Positions 30,760 to 42,828 of a stretch of DNA of 64,000 nucleotides are shown here, in pieces. The stretch is taken from assembly GCF_001540865.1 (NCBI RefSeq), contig NC_033641.1:3269225-3333224 (forward strand). The letters are read 5' to 3'. The notes beneath the pieces were generated by a model that was not told the DNA's origin, ran no database searches, and saw only the letters and a program-made list of their open reading frames with translations. Position 1 is the first letter of the stretch. Every line of letters begins with the position of its first letter. The position numbers and the translations under genes are program-made. This stretch comes from Ananas comosus (taxonomy: Eukaryota; Streptophyta; Magnoliopsida; Poales; Bromeliaceae).

Positions 30760-33486
30760 ATGCATGAGTTGCATTTAGTTACTGTTTTGTCTAATATTTG
30801 GTGGATTGACTCTGATGCCACATGTCACATGGCGAATTCCGTGCAGGGATTTCAGAACAGCAGAAAATTTAGTAAAAATGAAGCCACTATCTATATAGCT
30901 GAAGGAAATCCAACTAAAATAGAATTTGTACGAACATTTAGATTAGTTCTTTCCACTGGTCACATTTTGGATTTAGTTGATACATTTTATGTTCCAAATT
31001 TTTCTAAAAATCTAATTTCTATTTCTAAACTTATTAGATTGAGATATAGTTTCAGTTTTGATAATAAAGTGTTTTATCTTTATCCTATAAATCTCAGATA
31101 GTTGGCTCTAGTGTTTTGGAAAATAATCTATATAAAGTATCTTTAGATGATTCATATAGTGAAATTCTTTTTACTATGCACGGAAATGTTGGATCAAAAC
31201 GTGACATTAATAATGAAAGGTCATCCATATTATGAGATAAGAGGTCGGGACACATCTAGAAACAGAGAATCCAAAGGTTAATTAGAGAAGACATTTTAGA
31301 TGATTTGGACTTCTCTAACTTTGGAATATGTGAGGACTGCATAAAGAGAAAGCAGACCAAAACCTCCTCTAAATGTGCTAAAAGATGTGATGAAACATTA
31401 GAGTTGATTCATACCGATATATACGAATCTCTTCCTCTCTCAATTACTGGCCATAAATATTCTATTACATTTACTGATGACTACTGTCGATATGGCTATC
31501 TCTACTTGCTTAAGGAAAAACTAAAGCATTAGATGTCTTTAAGCATATAAGGCTGAAGTAGAGAATCAACTCGAGAAAAGGATAAAAATAGTCAAATCAG
31601 ATAGGGGTGATGAATATTTTGGTAGACATATAGATAAAGCCCAAATCCATGGGCCTTTTGCTAAGTTTCTAAAGCAGTGCGGAATTATTCCACAGTACAC
31701 CATGCTAGGGACACCTGATTAGAATGGTGTTGTTGAAGGAAGGAACCGCATATTAATTGATATGCTCAGAAGTATGATCAGTAATTCTACCATTCCGACA
31801 TTATTGTGGAGTGAGGCACTCAAAACTGCCCTATATATTCTTAATCGGATTCCTACTAAGACTGTCACTAAGACTCCTTTTGAGCTTTGGACAAGTAGGA
31901 AATCCAGTTTAAGACATTTTCATACATGGGGTTGTCAAGCTGAGGCCAAATTGTACGAACCACAAATAAAGAAATTGGACCCTCGAACCATATCAGGATA
32001 TTTTATTCGGAAAGGTCCAAAGGGTATAAGTTTTACTGTCCATCACTTCCTATAAGATTGCAGAAACTAAAATAGCACGGTTTATTAAGGATGGTGCAAT
32101 TAGTGGGAGCTCTGAACCTCGGTTCATTGAATTTGAGGAAATTCAAGAGCATTCGGATTCTGTACATGACAAGCCCACTATTGTCCCTCACGATTTGATG
32201 GTTACTATTCCAATAGAACAAGTTGTTTTGGAACCACAAAATGATTGTGAACCTATCATTGATAAATCACATCAAAATGTACAAGTGAATTATCCACATC
32301 AAGATGTACATGTGAATAATCAGATAGATTTAATAAGATCCTCAAGACAGAGAAGACCGGCTATATCCAGTGATTATATCGTCTATCTTTATGAGAATGG
32401 TCAGAGTCTAGATGATTCTCTTAGTTTTTTCGAAACTATAATAGTAGTAATTCTACGGAATGGTACAATGCCATGAAGAATGAGATTGAATCCATGAACC
32501 ACAGTAAGGTATGAGATTTTGTTGAGTTACCTATAGGAGTTAAACTAGTAGGATGCAAGTGGGTTTATAAAATCAAATAGAACTCCAAAGGTAACATAGA
32601 GAGATATAAGGTCCGTCTTGTGGTAAAAGGATTTACTCAGAAAGAAGGTATTGACTATAAAGAAACTTTCTCTTCAGTATCTAGAAAGGAATCTTTCCGT
32701 ATTATTATGGCTCTGGTTGCTCATTTTGATTTCGAGCTACACCAGGTGGATGTCAAAATTATTTTTTTTAAATGGAGATCTCTATGAAGAGGTGTATATG
32801 AATCAACCTAATGAATTCTCGCAAAAGAGAAAGGAGCACTTGGTATGCAAATTAAAGAAATCAATATATGGACTAAAGCAGGCCGCCTGACAATGGTATT
32901 TAAAATTTAAACAAACTATTTTGACTTTTGGTTTTAAGAAAAATGTTGTTGATCAATATATTTATCTAAAGATTAGTAGGAGTAAAATAATTTTCTTAGT
33001 CCTTTATGTTGATGATATTTTGCTTGCCAGTAATGATCTTAGGCTATTGCATAACACTGAAGAATTTCTTTTTCAAAATTTTGAAATGAAAGATTTAGGT
33101 GAGGCCTCATATGTTCTTGGTATTGAAATCAAAAGGGAAAGACATAAAGGTTTACTCAGTCTATCTCAAAAAGCCTACATAAAAAAAGTTTTGAAAAAAT
33201 TTTTTGAACTGCATAATTGTAAGCCTAGTGTTGCTTCTGTTCAGAAAGGAGATAAGTTTAATACTCTTCAGTGTCGCAAGAACCAATTAGAAATTGAACA
33301 GATGAAAAACATATGCTATGCCTCGACAATTGGTAGTCTTGTGTATGCACAAATGTGCACACGTCTAGATATTACTTTTGCTGTTAGATTACTTGACAGG
33401 TATCAAAGTAATCCAGGTATGGCGCATTGGAAGGCTGCTAAGAAGGTTATGAGATACTTGAAAGGAACTTTGGATCATATTGCATA
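30760..33486 (+). pseudogene. pol: Copia-3 pol, protease to reverse transcriptase, broken
   Basis: It starts with protease: WWIDSDATCHMANS at 30800-30840, where the active-site glycine is Asp (D-S-D). The pre-integrase and integrase part follows (CEDCIKRKQTK, LIHTDIYESLP, TFTDDYCRYGYLYLL), with the KSDRGDEYF region in another frame near 31600. The reverse transcriptase has [28 protein letters not shown], an intact YVDD at 33005-33016, and LGIEIKRERHKGLLSLSQ, reaching MRYLKGTLDHIA at 33485, where a MULE is inserted. At least six stops or frame changes are present. Confidence 0.9.
33478..33486. repeat. Left 9-bp target duplication of the MULE
   Basis: TATTGCATA, repeated exactly at 34567-34575. 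Confidence 0.9.
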
Positions 33487-34566
33487 GGGTTAATTACACT
33501 AATGGTCCCTAACCTTTACACTGTTTTTCAATTTGGTCCCCAACCTTTTTTTTTTTGCAATCAAGTCCCTAATCTTTTGATTTCATTTCAATTAAGTCCC
33601 AGCCGTTAGATAAGTGTTAAAATTGACGAAAAATGCCACGTCGGCACCACGTCAGCACCACGGAGGTGCCATGTCAGTGCCACGGTGGCGCTATGTCAGC
33701 GGATTGCAAAAAAAAAAAAAAGTTGGGGACCAATTTGAAAAACGGAGAAAAGGTTGAGGATCAATGGTGTAATTAACCAATTACATTTATAAATTCAAAA
33801 AAAATTAATTTAATATTTAAATTTTAAATTTTAAATTTTGATTTTGGATTCAAATTTAAATTGGAATTCAAATTTCAATTTTGTATTTAATTTTAAATTT
33901 AAATTCACATTTGGAATTCTAAATTCTAATTTAATTTCAAACTTCGATTTGAAATTTCAAATTCAAAATGTGAATTTGAATTCGAAGTTTAAATTCAAAT
34001 TTAGAATTGAAATCAAATCTTAAATTCAAATTTAAAATTTAATATCAAAATTTTGAATATGATTTTCAATTTAAATTCAGATTTTAAATTTAAATTTCGG
34101 TTTCAAAACTTTCATTTTAAATGTAAATTGAAATATCAAAATCAAAATCAAAATTTTAAGTTTGAATTCAAAATTTAGATTCAATTAAAAATTTAAATTT
34201 AAAATTTGAATTTCAATTCAAAATTTTAATTAGACTTTAAATTCAAATTCAAAATTCTAATTTCTCATTAGTCTAAAATTTTAATTTTAATATTATTTTT
34301 GAATTTAAATTTAAAATTTTGAATTTTTATTTTTAGGGACTAAAATGAAAAATGTGCAAAGTTTAGGGACCTAAATTGAAATGTAAAAGGTTGCCAAATA
34401 GACGCTGACGTGGCAATTCCGTTAATTTTAACAGTTTTTTTAACGGTTGGGACGTAATTGTAATAAAATCAAGAGATTAGGGAGGACTCAATTGCAAAAA
34501 AAAAAAAGGTTGGGGACTCAAGTGAAAATTGGTGCGAAGGTTGGGGACTACCGGTGTAATTAACCC
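33487..34566. mobile_element. Non-autonomous MULE (1,080 bp) in Copia-3, 9-bp TSD
   Basis: The left end GGGTTAATTACACTAATGGT continues CCCTAACC. The right end, read inward, is GGGTTAATTACACCGGTAGT continuing CCCCAACC. Similarity continues about 60-80 bp inward through TCAAGTCCC/GAGTCCC and AACGGCTGGGAC/AACGGTTGGGAC segments. A 9-bp duplication is the hallmark of Mutator-like elements. The middle is almost pure A/T with AAATTTAAATTC-type words. It has no transposase. Confidence 0.9.
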
Positions 34567-34900
34567 TATTGCATATTATGAAACCACATCACAGGTTATT
34601 TGACTTAGGAATTTTATCACAGACTTAAAGATTATGGACTCCGGTGTTCGCCCAATAAAGATTGTCTGTGATAGTTCAACTACGGTTTTCTTTGCTAATA
34701 ACAATAAGATTACAGCAGGGTGTAAACATTTGGATACCAAATATCTTATTGTGAGAGATAAAATAGAAGAAGGTTATATTACAATTAAATACATCAGTAC
34801 CAAGTGTATGATTGCAGACACAATGACCAAAGGGCTGGCACCTGAGTCATATACAAATCGTGTTAAAAGTATGGGTTTAATTAGTTCTTTTGATGTATAA
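34567..34900 (+). pseudogene. pol: Copia-3 RNase H C-terminal part
   Basis: After the MULE target duplication only the tail of RNase H is left: IKIVCDSSTTVFFANNN, KHLDTKYLIVRDKI, then TMTKGLAPESY and a stop at 34900. The central RNase H block (the YxDxDFA and STxEAEY motifs) is missing, so a deletion accompanied or followed the MULE insertion. Confidence 0.8.
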
Positions 34901-35606
34901 AGTTGTAATGCAGCTGTTTGGAGCATTTGATAAACATGAAGTTTTGTCTATTAACAAATGGACATACAGTTTTAAGTTCATTTATAAAATTGTGCCATGT
35001 AAAGTACTCGGCTAGGAGATGAAAATGATATGGTAATTATGGAAGGAAAATTTTAATATGTAGAGGTGGACCGCCATAGTTTCTATCATTGTAGTCTTTT
35101 CGTTTGAGTTAAAGATCAAGTAAGTTCTAAGATATTTGACCATAAAGTTTCCAATAATGCACAATAAAGTTTGGAATATAGAAAATCCGTTCATGGAATA
35201 TAATTAATATTAGTGAAGTTACCCACGCATTGCGGCGGGCTAATATTATAAAAAAAACAAAAGATTAATAAAATAACAATTTTAAAATTTTTGAGTTGCA
35301 ATGAGACATCAATAAATATAAATAGTATGAGAAAAAAGAGTATGAATAGATTTTATTTTACTCATTTTTTCTTGTAAAAGTGATTTATTCAGATAACAAT
35401 TGGCATATTAATGCATTAATTAGAAAATGAGCAAGTGAGAAGGCGAAACATAAGGCAGAGATGGGAGCTGGGAAGACAAAGCACCATGGAGTGAAAAGAG
35501 GGGAGAAGGCAAGGGTGAAGGAGGAATTGCCATGTGGCAAAGTTATGAGGAATAATGTATAGATAGATAGATAGATAGATAGGTATAGATGAGCCAAGTG
35601 GAAGAT
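34901..35606 (+). other. Copia-3 3' non-coding region with ATAG microsatellite
   Basis: No gene. It holds an (ATAG)n run at about 35559-35582 and ends in a purine tract CCAAGTGGAAGAT that serves as the polypurine tract. Confidence 0.65.
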
Positions 35607-36063
35607 TGTTAGGATTTCCATATGTTGTGGCCCAATTAATCTTATTCAAATCTAGATTTACTGTAGATAAAGGACAATCCTAATAAATATAGAACTACTT
35701 GATATGATATATTTTATCTCTATTCCATCTATTTTAAATTTAAATAGAATCCTAATCAGACTTTAATGGAAAGTTGATATGGACTCTATGTAAAGAGGAA
35801 TTGGTCCTGCCACCTTCTCATACGTATTCTGGTGAAGAATTACCATCGATTCCACACCATACGGCAGAGTGCCTGAGATAGGAGGAGAAACCGAATTACT
35901 CAAGTTCGGTTCGTAGTTTCCAGATCATAGCCGAACTTCTCGCTTCCGCAGATTGATCAAGAATTTCTTCTCTATGGCGCTCTGTGAGTTATTTTATTTT
36001 TGATTCTAGATTTTGGTATGTATTTAATTTGCTTCTTATTTTACATACCTAAAAATTCTATCA
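35607..36063 (+). repeat. Copia-3 3' LTR (457 bp)
   Basis: It begins TGTTAGGATTTCCATATG after the purine tract and ends CTAAAAATTCTATCA. The boundary is fixed because Copia-1 LTR sequence follows at once. Confidence 0.75.
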
Positions 36064-36248
36064 GACCGAACCACGTAAATCTTGTGTTCTTGTATTCTCT
36101 TGTTTTCTTTATTGCTTTTTTATCCTCGTGTTTATTTTTTCTAAGATCCTTCTCGTCTCTTACGTCTATAAAAGATCATGTTTCTGCTGTGCTAGTGTAC
36201 TGTATGGGTTTGAAATGTGTTCAATAACCCCATGACGGTCCCCCTTCA
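36064..36248 (+). repeat. Copia-1 3' LTR remnant
   Basis: It matches the last 178 bp of the 5' LTR (19010-19187), including GACCGAACCACGTAAATCTT and TATCCTCGTGTTTATTTTT. It ends CCCCCTTCA and is followed by the AAGTT target duplication. Confidence 0.88.
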
Positions 36249-36253
36249 AAGTT

Positions 36254-37212
36254 TTCTTTTACATATAGATAGCCTATAGATCTTAATTGTGATTTGGCTG
36301 AATGTTGTCTCCACCACATAAATTGCCAGACATCACAAACAATTGTCTAGTGGCCTATGATAATCCCCAGACCTCTACTTTCCAAACTAAGGACTTTAAT
36401 AGGCAATTCCACTCTTTGCATCTATGCTATCTTTCGTTTGCATATTCATGCATTTACAACTTTAATCTAAAACAGCTAGGCTTTATTATTTGGATGTCTA
36501 AGTAACTTATCGATGATAACTTATGCCCTTTGAGAATTTTCTTATTTGATTGCACTTAGTTTGAGTTTATTTAGCTCTTTATCACTATTTGGTAAAAAAC
36601 ATATTTTACCTCGGAAGTAATTTATTTTATTCTAAAAAAAATAGCTTAGCAACGAAATATATTATGTGTTCCTAAACATTTGATCATAACAATCTCCATT
36701 TATCAAACAGTACAAGCTTCTTGCACAAACGACTAAAAGAGTTATTTTGAACATAATATTTATGTCTCCAAACAAATCCCTAATATTTCTCTGTATTGAA
36801 AACACAATAGGTAAAACTGTCCAGAGACCAATACAACTATAGTCTATTACATTTCCAGTGAATAAACGTGGGCAATGCTACCTACATCATAGCCATCCAA
36901 AGGCTCACATTTACTCACTACTCTTATTAATTTTTTTAATACTAAAAAATCCTAAAAAGGCTTTTAAACAAAATTTTTTGCATTTGGCCCCTTAAAATAT
37001 TTTATTACATAATTGATCAAATTAAATTTTAACTATAGAAATAATTTTATATTCTCCACGTGGTCGCCACGTAGAACAATAAGGTCAACAAAATATTTTA
37101 TGTAAACACGGTAAATGATTTGCCATATACTTCTAAACTTGATCAAAATAGAATATTTTACGTGAACATGATTGCGGTGTTCAAATACTATTAGATAAAT
37201 ATGATAATTGAT
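36254..37212. other. Intergenic, no gene seen
   Basis: AT-rich with no domain or long ORF. It contains loosely repeated CAAAATATTTTATGTAAACA and AGAATATTTTACGTGAACA segments at about 37090 and 37150. Confidence 0.6.
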
Positions 37213-37725
37213 CACTACAACAGAATTAAGTTATAAAGACACATGTTTAGGACACTTTTGTATAACTGTCCCATTTATGCAAGAACTTTTTAAAAAATCT
37301 ATTAAGGCCTAAATATAAAGCCCAATCAAATCAAAAATAAAAGGTTACTCTACTCAACCCAACCTACTCAGTCCATTCGGCCCGATTACAAACAAAAAGG
37401 AAAGAAAAAAAAATCGATCACCATCTCCTCTTCTCCCCTAACTTAATCCACTGAAACCCTAGACGAAGAGCCATTCACTCTCCTCCTCCTCCGCCACTGC
37501 AGCCAACGAGGTAAAGTTCCGGCGGTTGCTAAATGCTTAAATATGTGTTAGTAAATTAGCAGCACTCTTTCTAAGTTATACCAACACTCTTAAACTGTCA
37601 CTATATATCTAGCGATCTCACATATAGCAACACTTTTTAAAAGTATCAGTAATTTAACCAGCAGCACTTTTTGTTTCTTGTACCAATATTTAAAAGTGTC
37701 GCTATACACTGTTTTTGTTGTAGTG
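37213..37725. mobile_element. Small non-autonomous CACTA element (513 bp)
   Basis: It begins CACTACAACAGAATTAAG and ends CTGTTTTTGTTGTAGTG, giving CACTACAA termini. Subterminal GTGTCGCTAT/ACTGTCACTATA-type repeats are present. The flanking triplets are GAT and AAT, so the expected 3-bp duplication is not exact. The GC-rich inner part near 37470-37520 resembles a 5' UTR (CTCCTCCTCCTCC), possibly captured. Confidence 0.75.
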
Positions 37726-37988
37726 AATTTACCCTGTTTAATACTATTAGGTGAATATGTTGAATAGTTTATTAATTGTATTCATATAAATATTTAGTTG
37801 GCCCAATGTTCTGTAGCATGGTGCCCGCGTAGACAGCATGAAATCATTTCTATATTTAAAATTTTCATAGAACCAATTGTGTAATAAAAACTTAATTTGG
37901 AGGAGGCTGAAACGCAAAAAGAAAAAGGAAACCTTTTTTAAGCTTAGAACCAATTGTGTAAAAAACCTTTGGAGGGGGCTGAAACGCA

Positions 37989-37997
37989 AAAAGGAAA
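37989..37997. repeat. Left 9-bp target duplication of MULE-1
   Basis: AAAAGGAAA, repeated exactly at 40173-40181. Confidence 0.8.
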
Positions 37998-40172
37998 GGC
38001 CAATTGGCATAAAAAATTCACTTATTTTGAGCTTTTGTAAAACCGGGCCACCTTTTTCGTTTTTACAGATTCGGTCCGTTTTTTCAGCAAACTGATCAAA
38101 ATACCATTTTTACTTTTTCTCTTTCCTCTTTCTCTCTCCTCTTCGTTTCTCTCGTTTTTTTTTTTTTCTCGCCAGCCAACAGCGAGCGCTTGGAAAGCGG
38201 TTGTCTCGCCTTTTCCCCTCATTCTCTCGCCCGCCATCGCCTCGGCCCTCGCCTTTGCCCTGCGTCCACGTACCCCCGACCTTACTGCTCCAGACGCCTA
38301 AGGGGGCGCCGCCGCGACTTTTTTTTTTTTTTTTGCTGTTTTTCTTTTTCTTTCTTTCCCGACTCTTCGTCTCACCCGTCCTCCAGACGGAGCCGGACGC
38401 TCTCTCGTCCTTCCGCTTCTATCTCTCCACACGTCCCTCATCTCGTGCCGCCCGCGACGTGATTTTCTTCGGCTCGGTGTCGACGCTACGACGTTCGATC
38501 CCCGACACCGTGGGAGCCGGTACAACATGCCGGCGGTCACAGGGGTGGAGCGGGGAGTCGCTTGAGCGGCGCTTCGTGCCAGCGCATCGTCGGTATTGGC
38601 CACGAGGGGTGACAAAAAAAACATTATAGGAAACAGAAAAAAATAAAGATAAAATTATTTTAAAAGGAAAGATGAACATTGAATTGCATCGTTAACTGCA
38701 TAAAAAAATATATAAGTTGTACTACTTAAGATGTTAAACTGGTTTAAGATGAAATACACCTGTTAAACGAAATTAACTCTTTGAAGTTATTACATGTTCT
38801 GCTTTTTTCACTCTTTAGATGTACTGGATCTTTAAGATGAACTCTACATTTCTTTTAAACCAAAGTGGCACTGTTTCTTCTTTTGCACCATTTATCTTTG
38901 TACACTATTTTTTTATCTTATAATGACCCTTTAGAATATTTTTATCTGGTTTTTCTCTTGTTGCGTGTTTCTCCTTTGTGTGCCCATTTGGTTTGTAACA
39001 AGAGGCAGAATGTGCAACAGAGGAAGAAGCAGATTGCACAAGAGGAGAATCTGCACTCTGCTGTTATAAGGATATGATTCTTATTTTCACTTTGTTGCAT
39101 TTCATTTTTATGTAACAAGAGGACGAAATTAGTGACATACAAGAGTAGAAATGCACTGTTTTAGAGATATTATATATGTTTCTCTCTTGTTGCTGTTTCT
39201 CTCCTGATTGCAATTTCTTGTGTAAACAATAGGAGATAGGGGTGGCAAGGAGGGGCAGAACGACAATGCATATAGAGGCAGGGACTGCCCTTTTAAGGAG
39301 TATTATTATTGGGGTTTCTCTTTGTGGTTTTTCCTTTTGTTGCAATTTTGTGTACAAGAGAAACAGGTGCAAGAGGAGAATAGTGCCACAAGAGAGAACC
39401 AGTTTATAATATCACTAAGATGCAGTTTAAGATAATAGATATACTTTTCGTGCTCAATAGTATACTTTTATCTTTAAGCAGCAATTACTCTTAAATAGTG
39501 CAACCTTTAATTTTTTTTGTTTAATTTACGTCATTCATTCATCTTTTTTCATATATTTTTTTCTTTATTTATTTTTGGGGGGTTTTTTATTATTTTGTCA
39601 CCTTCGTATGCCAACACTCAAGGCGCCCGGGGTGACTGTACGCCGCTAATGGCCCCACTACTCGAGGCACAGTGTTTAGGCCGACAGTGACTCTCACGGT
39701 AGTCGACGGTCGGCCGCGAGATAAATCATCGTCGTGAGGCAGGCAGAAAATGAGGGAGAGGGGAAGATGAGAGGCGGGGAGGGAAGGGCGGAGATGGCGC
39801 TCATGTCGCGAGACGGTGGAGTAAGAGTGGGAGAAAGGAAAGAAATAGAATAGACCAAAAAAAAAAGTGTGGCCGCCTTGGCGGTCGGAGGCGAGGAAGG
39901 TGGGGGGTGCATGGACGAGGGGAAGGGCGAGGGCGAGAGCATGAGGGTGAGAGGCGAGACGGACCGTTTCTGCCTCCGCTCCGCCTCCGCTCTGCCGGCG
40001 AGAAAAAAAAAAGAACGAGAGAAACGTAGAAGAGAGAGAAAGAGGAAAGAGAAAAAGTAATAAGGGTATTTTGGTCAGTTTGCTGAAAAAGCGGACCGAA
40101 TCTGCAAAAACGAAAAAAGTGGCCCGGTTTTGCAAAAGCCCAAAATAAGTGGATTTTTTATGCAAATTGGCC
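37998..40172. mobile_element. MULE-1: long-TIR Mutator-like element (2,175 bp)
   Basis: The ends are GGCCAATTGGCATAAAAAAT and, inward from the right, GGCCAATTTGCATAAAAAAT. The inverted repeats run about 600 bp per side (roughly 37998-38640 and 39590-40172). Landmarks in order on both arms are TTTTGCAAAACCGGGCC-like, TTCAGCAAACTGACCAAAAT, a CT/T-rich tract, and a GC-rich part with GTCCACGTACCCCC/GTCCATGCACCCCC. Flanking 9-bp repeats are exact. The centre carries TGCAACAAGAGG-type words, shared with MULE-2. There is no MURA transposase; frames in the TIRs are compositional. Confidence 0.88.
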
Positions 40173-40189
40173 AAAAGGAAATTAAAAAA

Positions 40190-41015
40190 CCTCGTATGGT
40201 TCGGAGATTTATTCCTAGTACTGCCCGGCTAAACATTTTAGTCGAGATAAAATATTCTGGTCAAATCTAACTATATATTCTCGATAATTTTAGAATAAAT
40301 TGAGATAAACTATTTCAACATTTTGGGGAAATAGTATAGTGTTATTTTAAGATTTAATTTCAATCTTTATTAATATTATAAATAGAATTAAAATGAACTA
40401 GGCTAGAATACTATTAATGTATAGCACCAATGACTTGGTACTATTAAGTTTTCTGCCCTTAGATTAAAAGATGTGCTGTTAGGATGATGTGGGCCCTCTA
40501 CGGTTGAGTGAGTGGCTGGTTGAATAGTATAATTGAACGGATGAAAATGATAAAAGAGATAAATCTAACGGTAGAAAACTTAATAGCGCCAAATACTTCG
40601 TACTATCGATAGTATATCAGCTGGTCTCAATTAAAATAATTATGTAGATAAAATATATTATATATTATAATATTTTTGTTATAAAATTATTAATTATGCT
40701 ATATTAATACATATTATTTATACTTAAATATTATAAAAAAATTATTTTTATTAAATTTAAGTTGAAGTAGTATTTTTTTAAAAAAAAATTTATTCTTCTG
40801 ATAAATTATTTTTTAAAATTATATTATATATAATCAACTGTCAGTATTTTTCACTATCCTCTACTATTTAATAAAATTAATCAAACGCAATTTAAAATTA
40901 TTTCTGAGAATAGCAGCATTACAAACTAAACACAATTTTACTTTCATTTCTAAATTATTTCAGGGATAAAAAAATATTACAATGTTTGTTATCCTCGAGC
41001 CAAACGGACCGTTGG
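40190..41015. repeat. AT-rich, Harbinger-like repeat hosting a family-2 MITE
   Basis: The ends CCTCGTATGGTTCGGAGAT and, inward from the right, GGTCCGTTTGGCTCGAGGAT are roughly similar. A GATAAAATATTCTGGTCAAA segment resembles GATAAAATATTCCGGCAAAA in the 9362 element. No target duplication was found. Confidence 0.4.
40400..40626. mobile_element. Family-2 MITE (GTGGGCCC family)
   Basis: The core GGATGATGTGGGCCCTCTAC is shared with 14750 and, inverted, with 44160. The ends are inverted: GGCTAGAATACTATTAATG on the left and CTATCGATAGTATATCAGCT on the right, with TTAAGTTTTCTGCCCTTAGA versus its complement inside. Confidence 0.65.
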
Positions 41016-41074
41016 ATGAGTGGGTTTAAGATCTACACGTTTCTAATATAGTGTACATGCTAAAACTACTCTAG

Positions 41075-41570
41075 CTCTAACTATCACGCTTATTCCTCTT
41101 AACTTCTTAGGCATAACCACTACCCAAAATGCATGCTATAGTCTTGTTAAGAGCTTTAACCCTTATATACCTTATATATAGCACTGTTTTAAATTCAAGG
41201 GTGTCACATTACTCCTCCATTTAAGTCCTGACGTTCTCGTCACGTTCAAACACATTCACAAGTATCGGACGATGTGAGACTCATCTTATTAGTCTGAACC
41301 GACTTTGTGAGGAGTCACACTCCTCCCACAGCAGTCCTTAGACAGGGAACCTCGCTCTGCTTGCTGTATGATCCTGATTCAGCCAAGTCTCATCTTATAT
41401 TTTCGGTTGAAGATTGGCTCTAATACCAACTGTGACGTCCTACTTCTCAAAAAGTTGGTTATTCATTCTAGAAATACTTTAACTCGAACACGCTTAACAG
41501 TCTTAATCTCTTATGCCTAACCACCATCCTAAATGATATAGCGGTATTAAGAGGCTTAGTCCTTATATAT
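41075..41570 (-). mobile_element. TRIM retrotransposon, minus strand
   Basis: On the minus strand the upstream LTR ends GAAGTAGGACGTCACA (41431), then GTTGGTATTAGAGCCAATC, a primer binding site for initiator methionine tRNA. The 222-bp internal domain has no coding capacity and ends in AAATGGAGGAG. The second LTR starts TGTGACACCCTTGAATTTAA (41208). Internal segments match the 16.4 and 17.1 kb TRIM domains. The outer ends of both LTRs are ragged; one runs into TA repeats. Confidence 0.75.
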
Positions 41571-41585
41571 ATATATATATATATA

Positions 41586-42242
41586 TAGTCTGGCTGTTAT
41601 ACTATCGGTAGCATAGAGGCTTTTGTGGTACCAAGTTATTTTTAATGATGCGGCTTCCAAATCGACGATCGGTTTCGTTAGACTTGATCTACACTATTGA
41701 AAGTATTTGGAAACTAAATTTCAGATTTTTTCGACATCATTTGACTAGTGATCAAAAGATCTCAAAATTGACAATTTTAATGGCCAGTGTGGTGTGTTTG
41801 TGATTTTAACGGTATAAAACAATCCAAATCCGATAAAAATTTTATAGAAAAATTATAATAAAGTTTATCAAGCGGGCATAAATTGAACAGTCGAAATCGA
41901 ATGACGTTCTAAAAATGGATGATTAGATTCTTCAATTTAAGATCGGAGTTATTGATCTTTATCTAGGTAGTGAATACAATTTTCTTTTAAAACTTCAACC
42001 AATTTCGATTATTTTGCACCGTTAAACTAGCATCCCATACCGGCCGTTAAAAATTGTCAATTTTGTGATCTTTTGATCGTAAGGAAAATGATGTCAAAAA
42101 ATTATAAAATTTGTTTTTTAGAAGTTATAAATGCTCTTGATAACATTTGACGGCATGAATCGTCGATTCCAAAGTTCTATCATCGAAAACGACTTATAAG
42201 TATGAGGGCGATCGTACTCATAAGAGTATAGTAGCCGGACTC
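41586..42242. mobile_element. Family-1 hairpin MITE, copy 2
   Basis: The ends are AGTCTGGCTGTTATACTATC and AGTATAGTAGCCGGACT, in inverted orientation, set between TA microsatellites. The arms contain CGATCGGTTTCGTTAGACTT and the right-arm counterpart. It has no ORF. Confidence 0.75.
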
Positions 42243-42287
<45 letters not shown>

Positions 42288-42290
<3 letters not shown>

Positions 42291-42822
42291 GGGCTGCTAT
42301 ACTCTTTTAAGTATAGAGCCATTCATACTCATAAGTTATTTTCAATAACGGTGCTTCCGAATCAACGATCCACTCTATTAAATATGATCTAGAGTATTTG
42401 AAACTTCTAGAAAATAAATTTTATAATTTTTCGAAATTCAAATAAAGTTCATCAAGTGATATAAATGAACGGTTAAAATCGAACGACGTCTTAAAAATGG
42501 ATGATCGGATCCTTCAATTTAAGATCGGAGTTATTGATCTTATATCTATATAGTAAATAGATTTTCTAGTCAAAAATTCAACCGATTCCAATTTTTTACA
42601 CCGTTAAACTAGCAAATATCCCATATCGGCCGTTAAAAATTGTCAATTTGTGACATTTTGATTGTGAGATAAATGATTCGAAAAATTATAAAATTTAATT
42701 TTGACGTTTAAATGCTCTAGATAACGTTTAACGGTGTAGATAGTCGATTCGGAAGCTCTATCATCGAAACAACTTATGAGTATGAGGGGATCGCTACTCA
42801 TAAGAGTATAGTAGCCGGACTC
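42288..42822. mobile_element. Family-1 hairpin MITE, copy 3
   Basis: The ends are AGGGCTGCTATACTCTTTTA and AAGAGTATAGTAGCCGGACT. The inner part GATGATCGGATCCTTCAATT is shared with copies 2 and 4. Confidence 0.75.
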
Positions 42823-42828
42823 AGAAGG

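Larger units (their letters stand above)
29931..36063 (+). mobile_element. Copia-3: element nested in the Copia-1 3' LTR
   Basis: The right boundary is precise: its 3' LTR ends CTATCA at 36063 and Copia-1 LTR sequence (GACCGAACCACGTAAATC) resumes at 36064. The left boundary is lost; neither 5' LTR nor PBS is found. The start given is the gag start and is a minimum. Confidence 0.75.
18620..36248 (+). mobile_element. Copia-1: outermost element of a nested complex, TSD AAGTT
   Basis: The 5' LTR begins TGTTGGAGTATATAAAGCC right after AAGTT (18615-18619). The 3' LTR remnant ends CCCCCTTCA right before AAGTT (36249-36253). Inside, the element's own sequence is 18620-21160, 27322-29367 plus some flanking sequence, and 36064-36248. 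The rest is later insertions: an L-family LTR with Copia-2, and Copia-3 with a MULE. All proteins are broken, so it is not autonomous. Confidence 0.85.

Noticed and set aside
38190..38629. ORFs of 90-142 aa in the left arm of MULE-1
   Set aside because: They lie within the terminal inverted repeat and consist of poly-Phe and Arg/Pro/Ser-rich runs. The mirrored right arm gives similar low-complexity frames. No transposase or host domain is visible.
41409..41430. Possible tRNA fragment
   Set aside because: GGTATTAGAGCC on the minus strand next to an LTR end is a primer binding site, not a tRNA gene; no cloverleaf follows.
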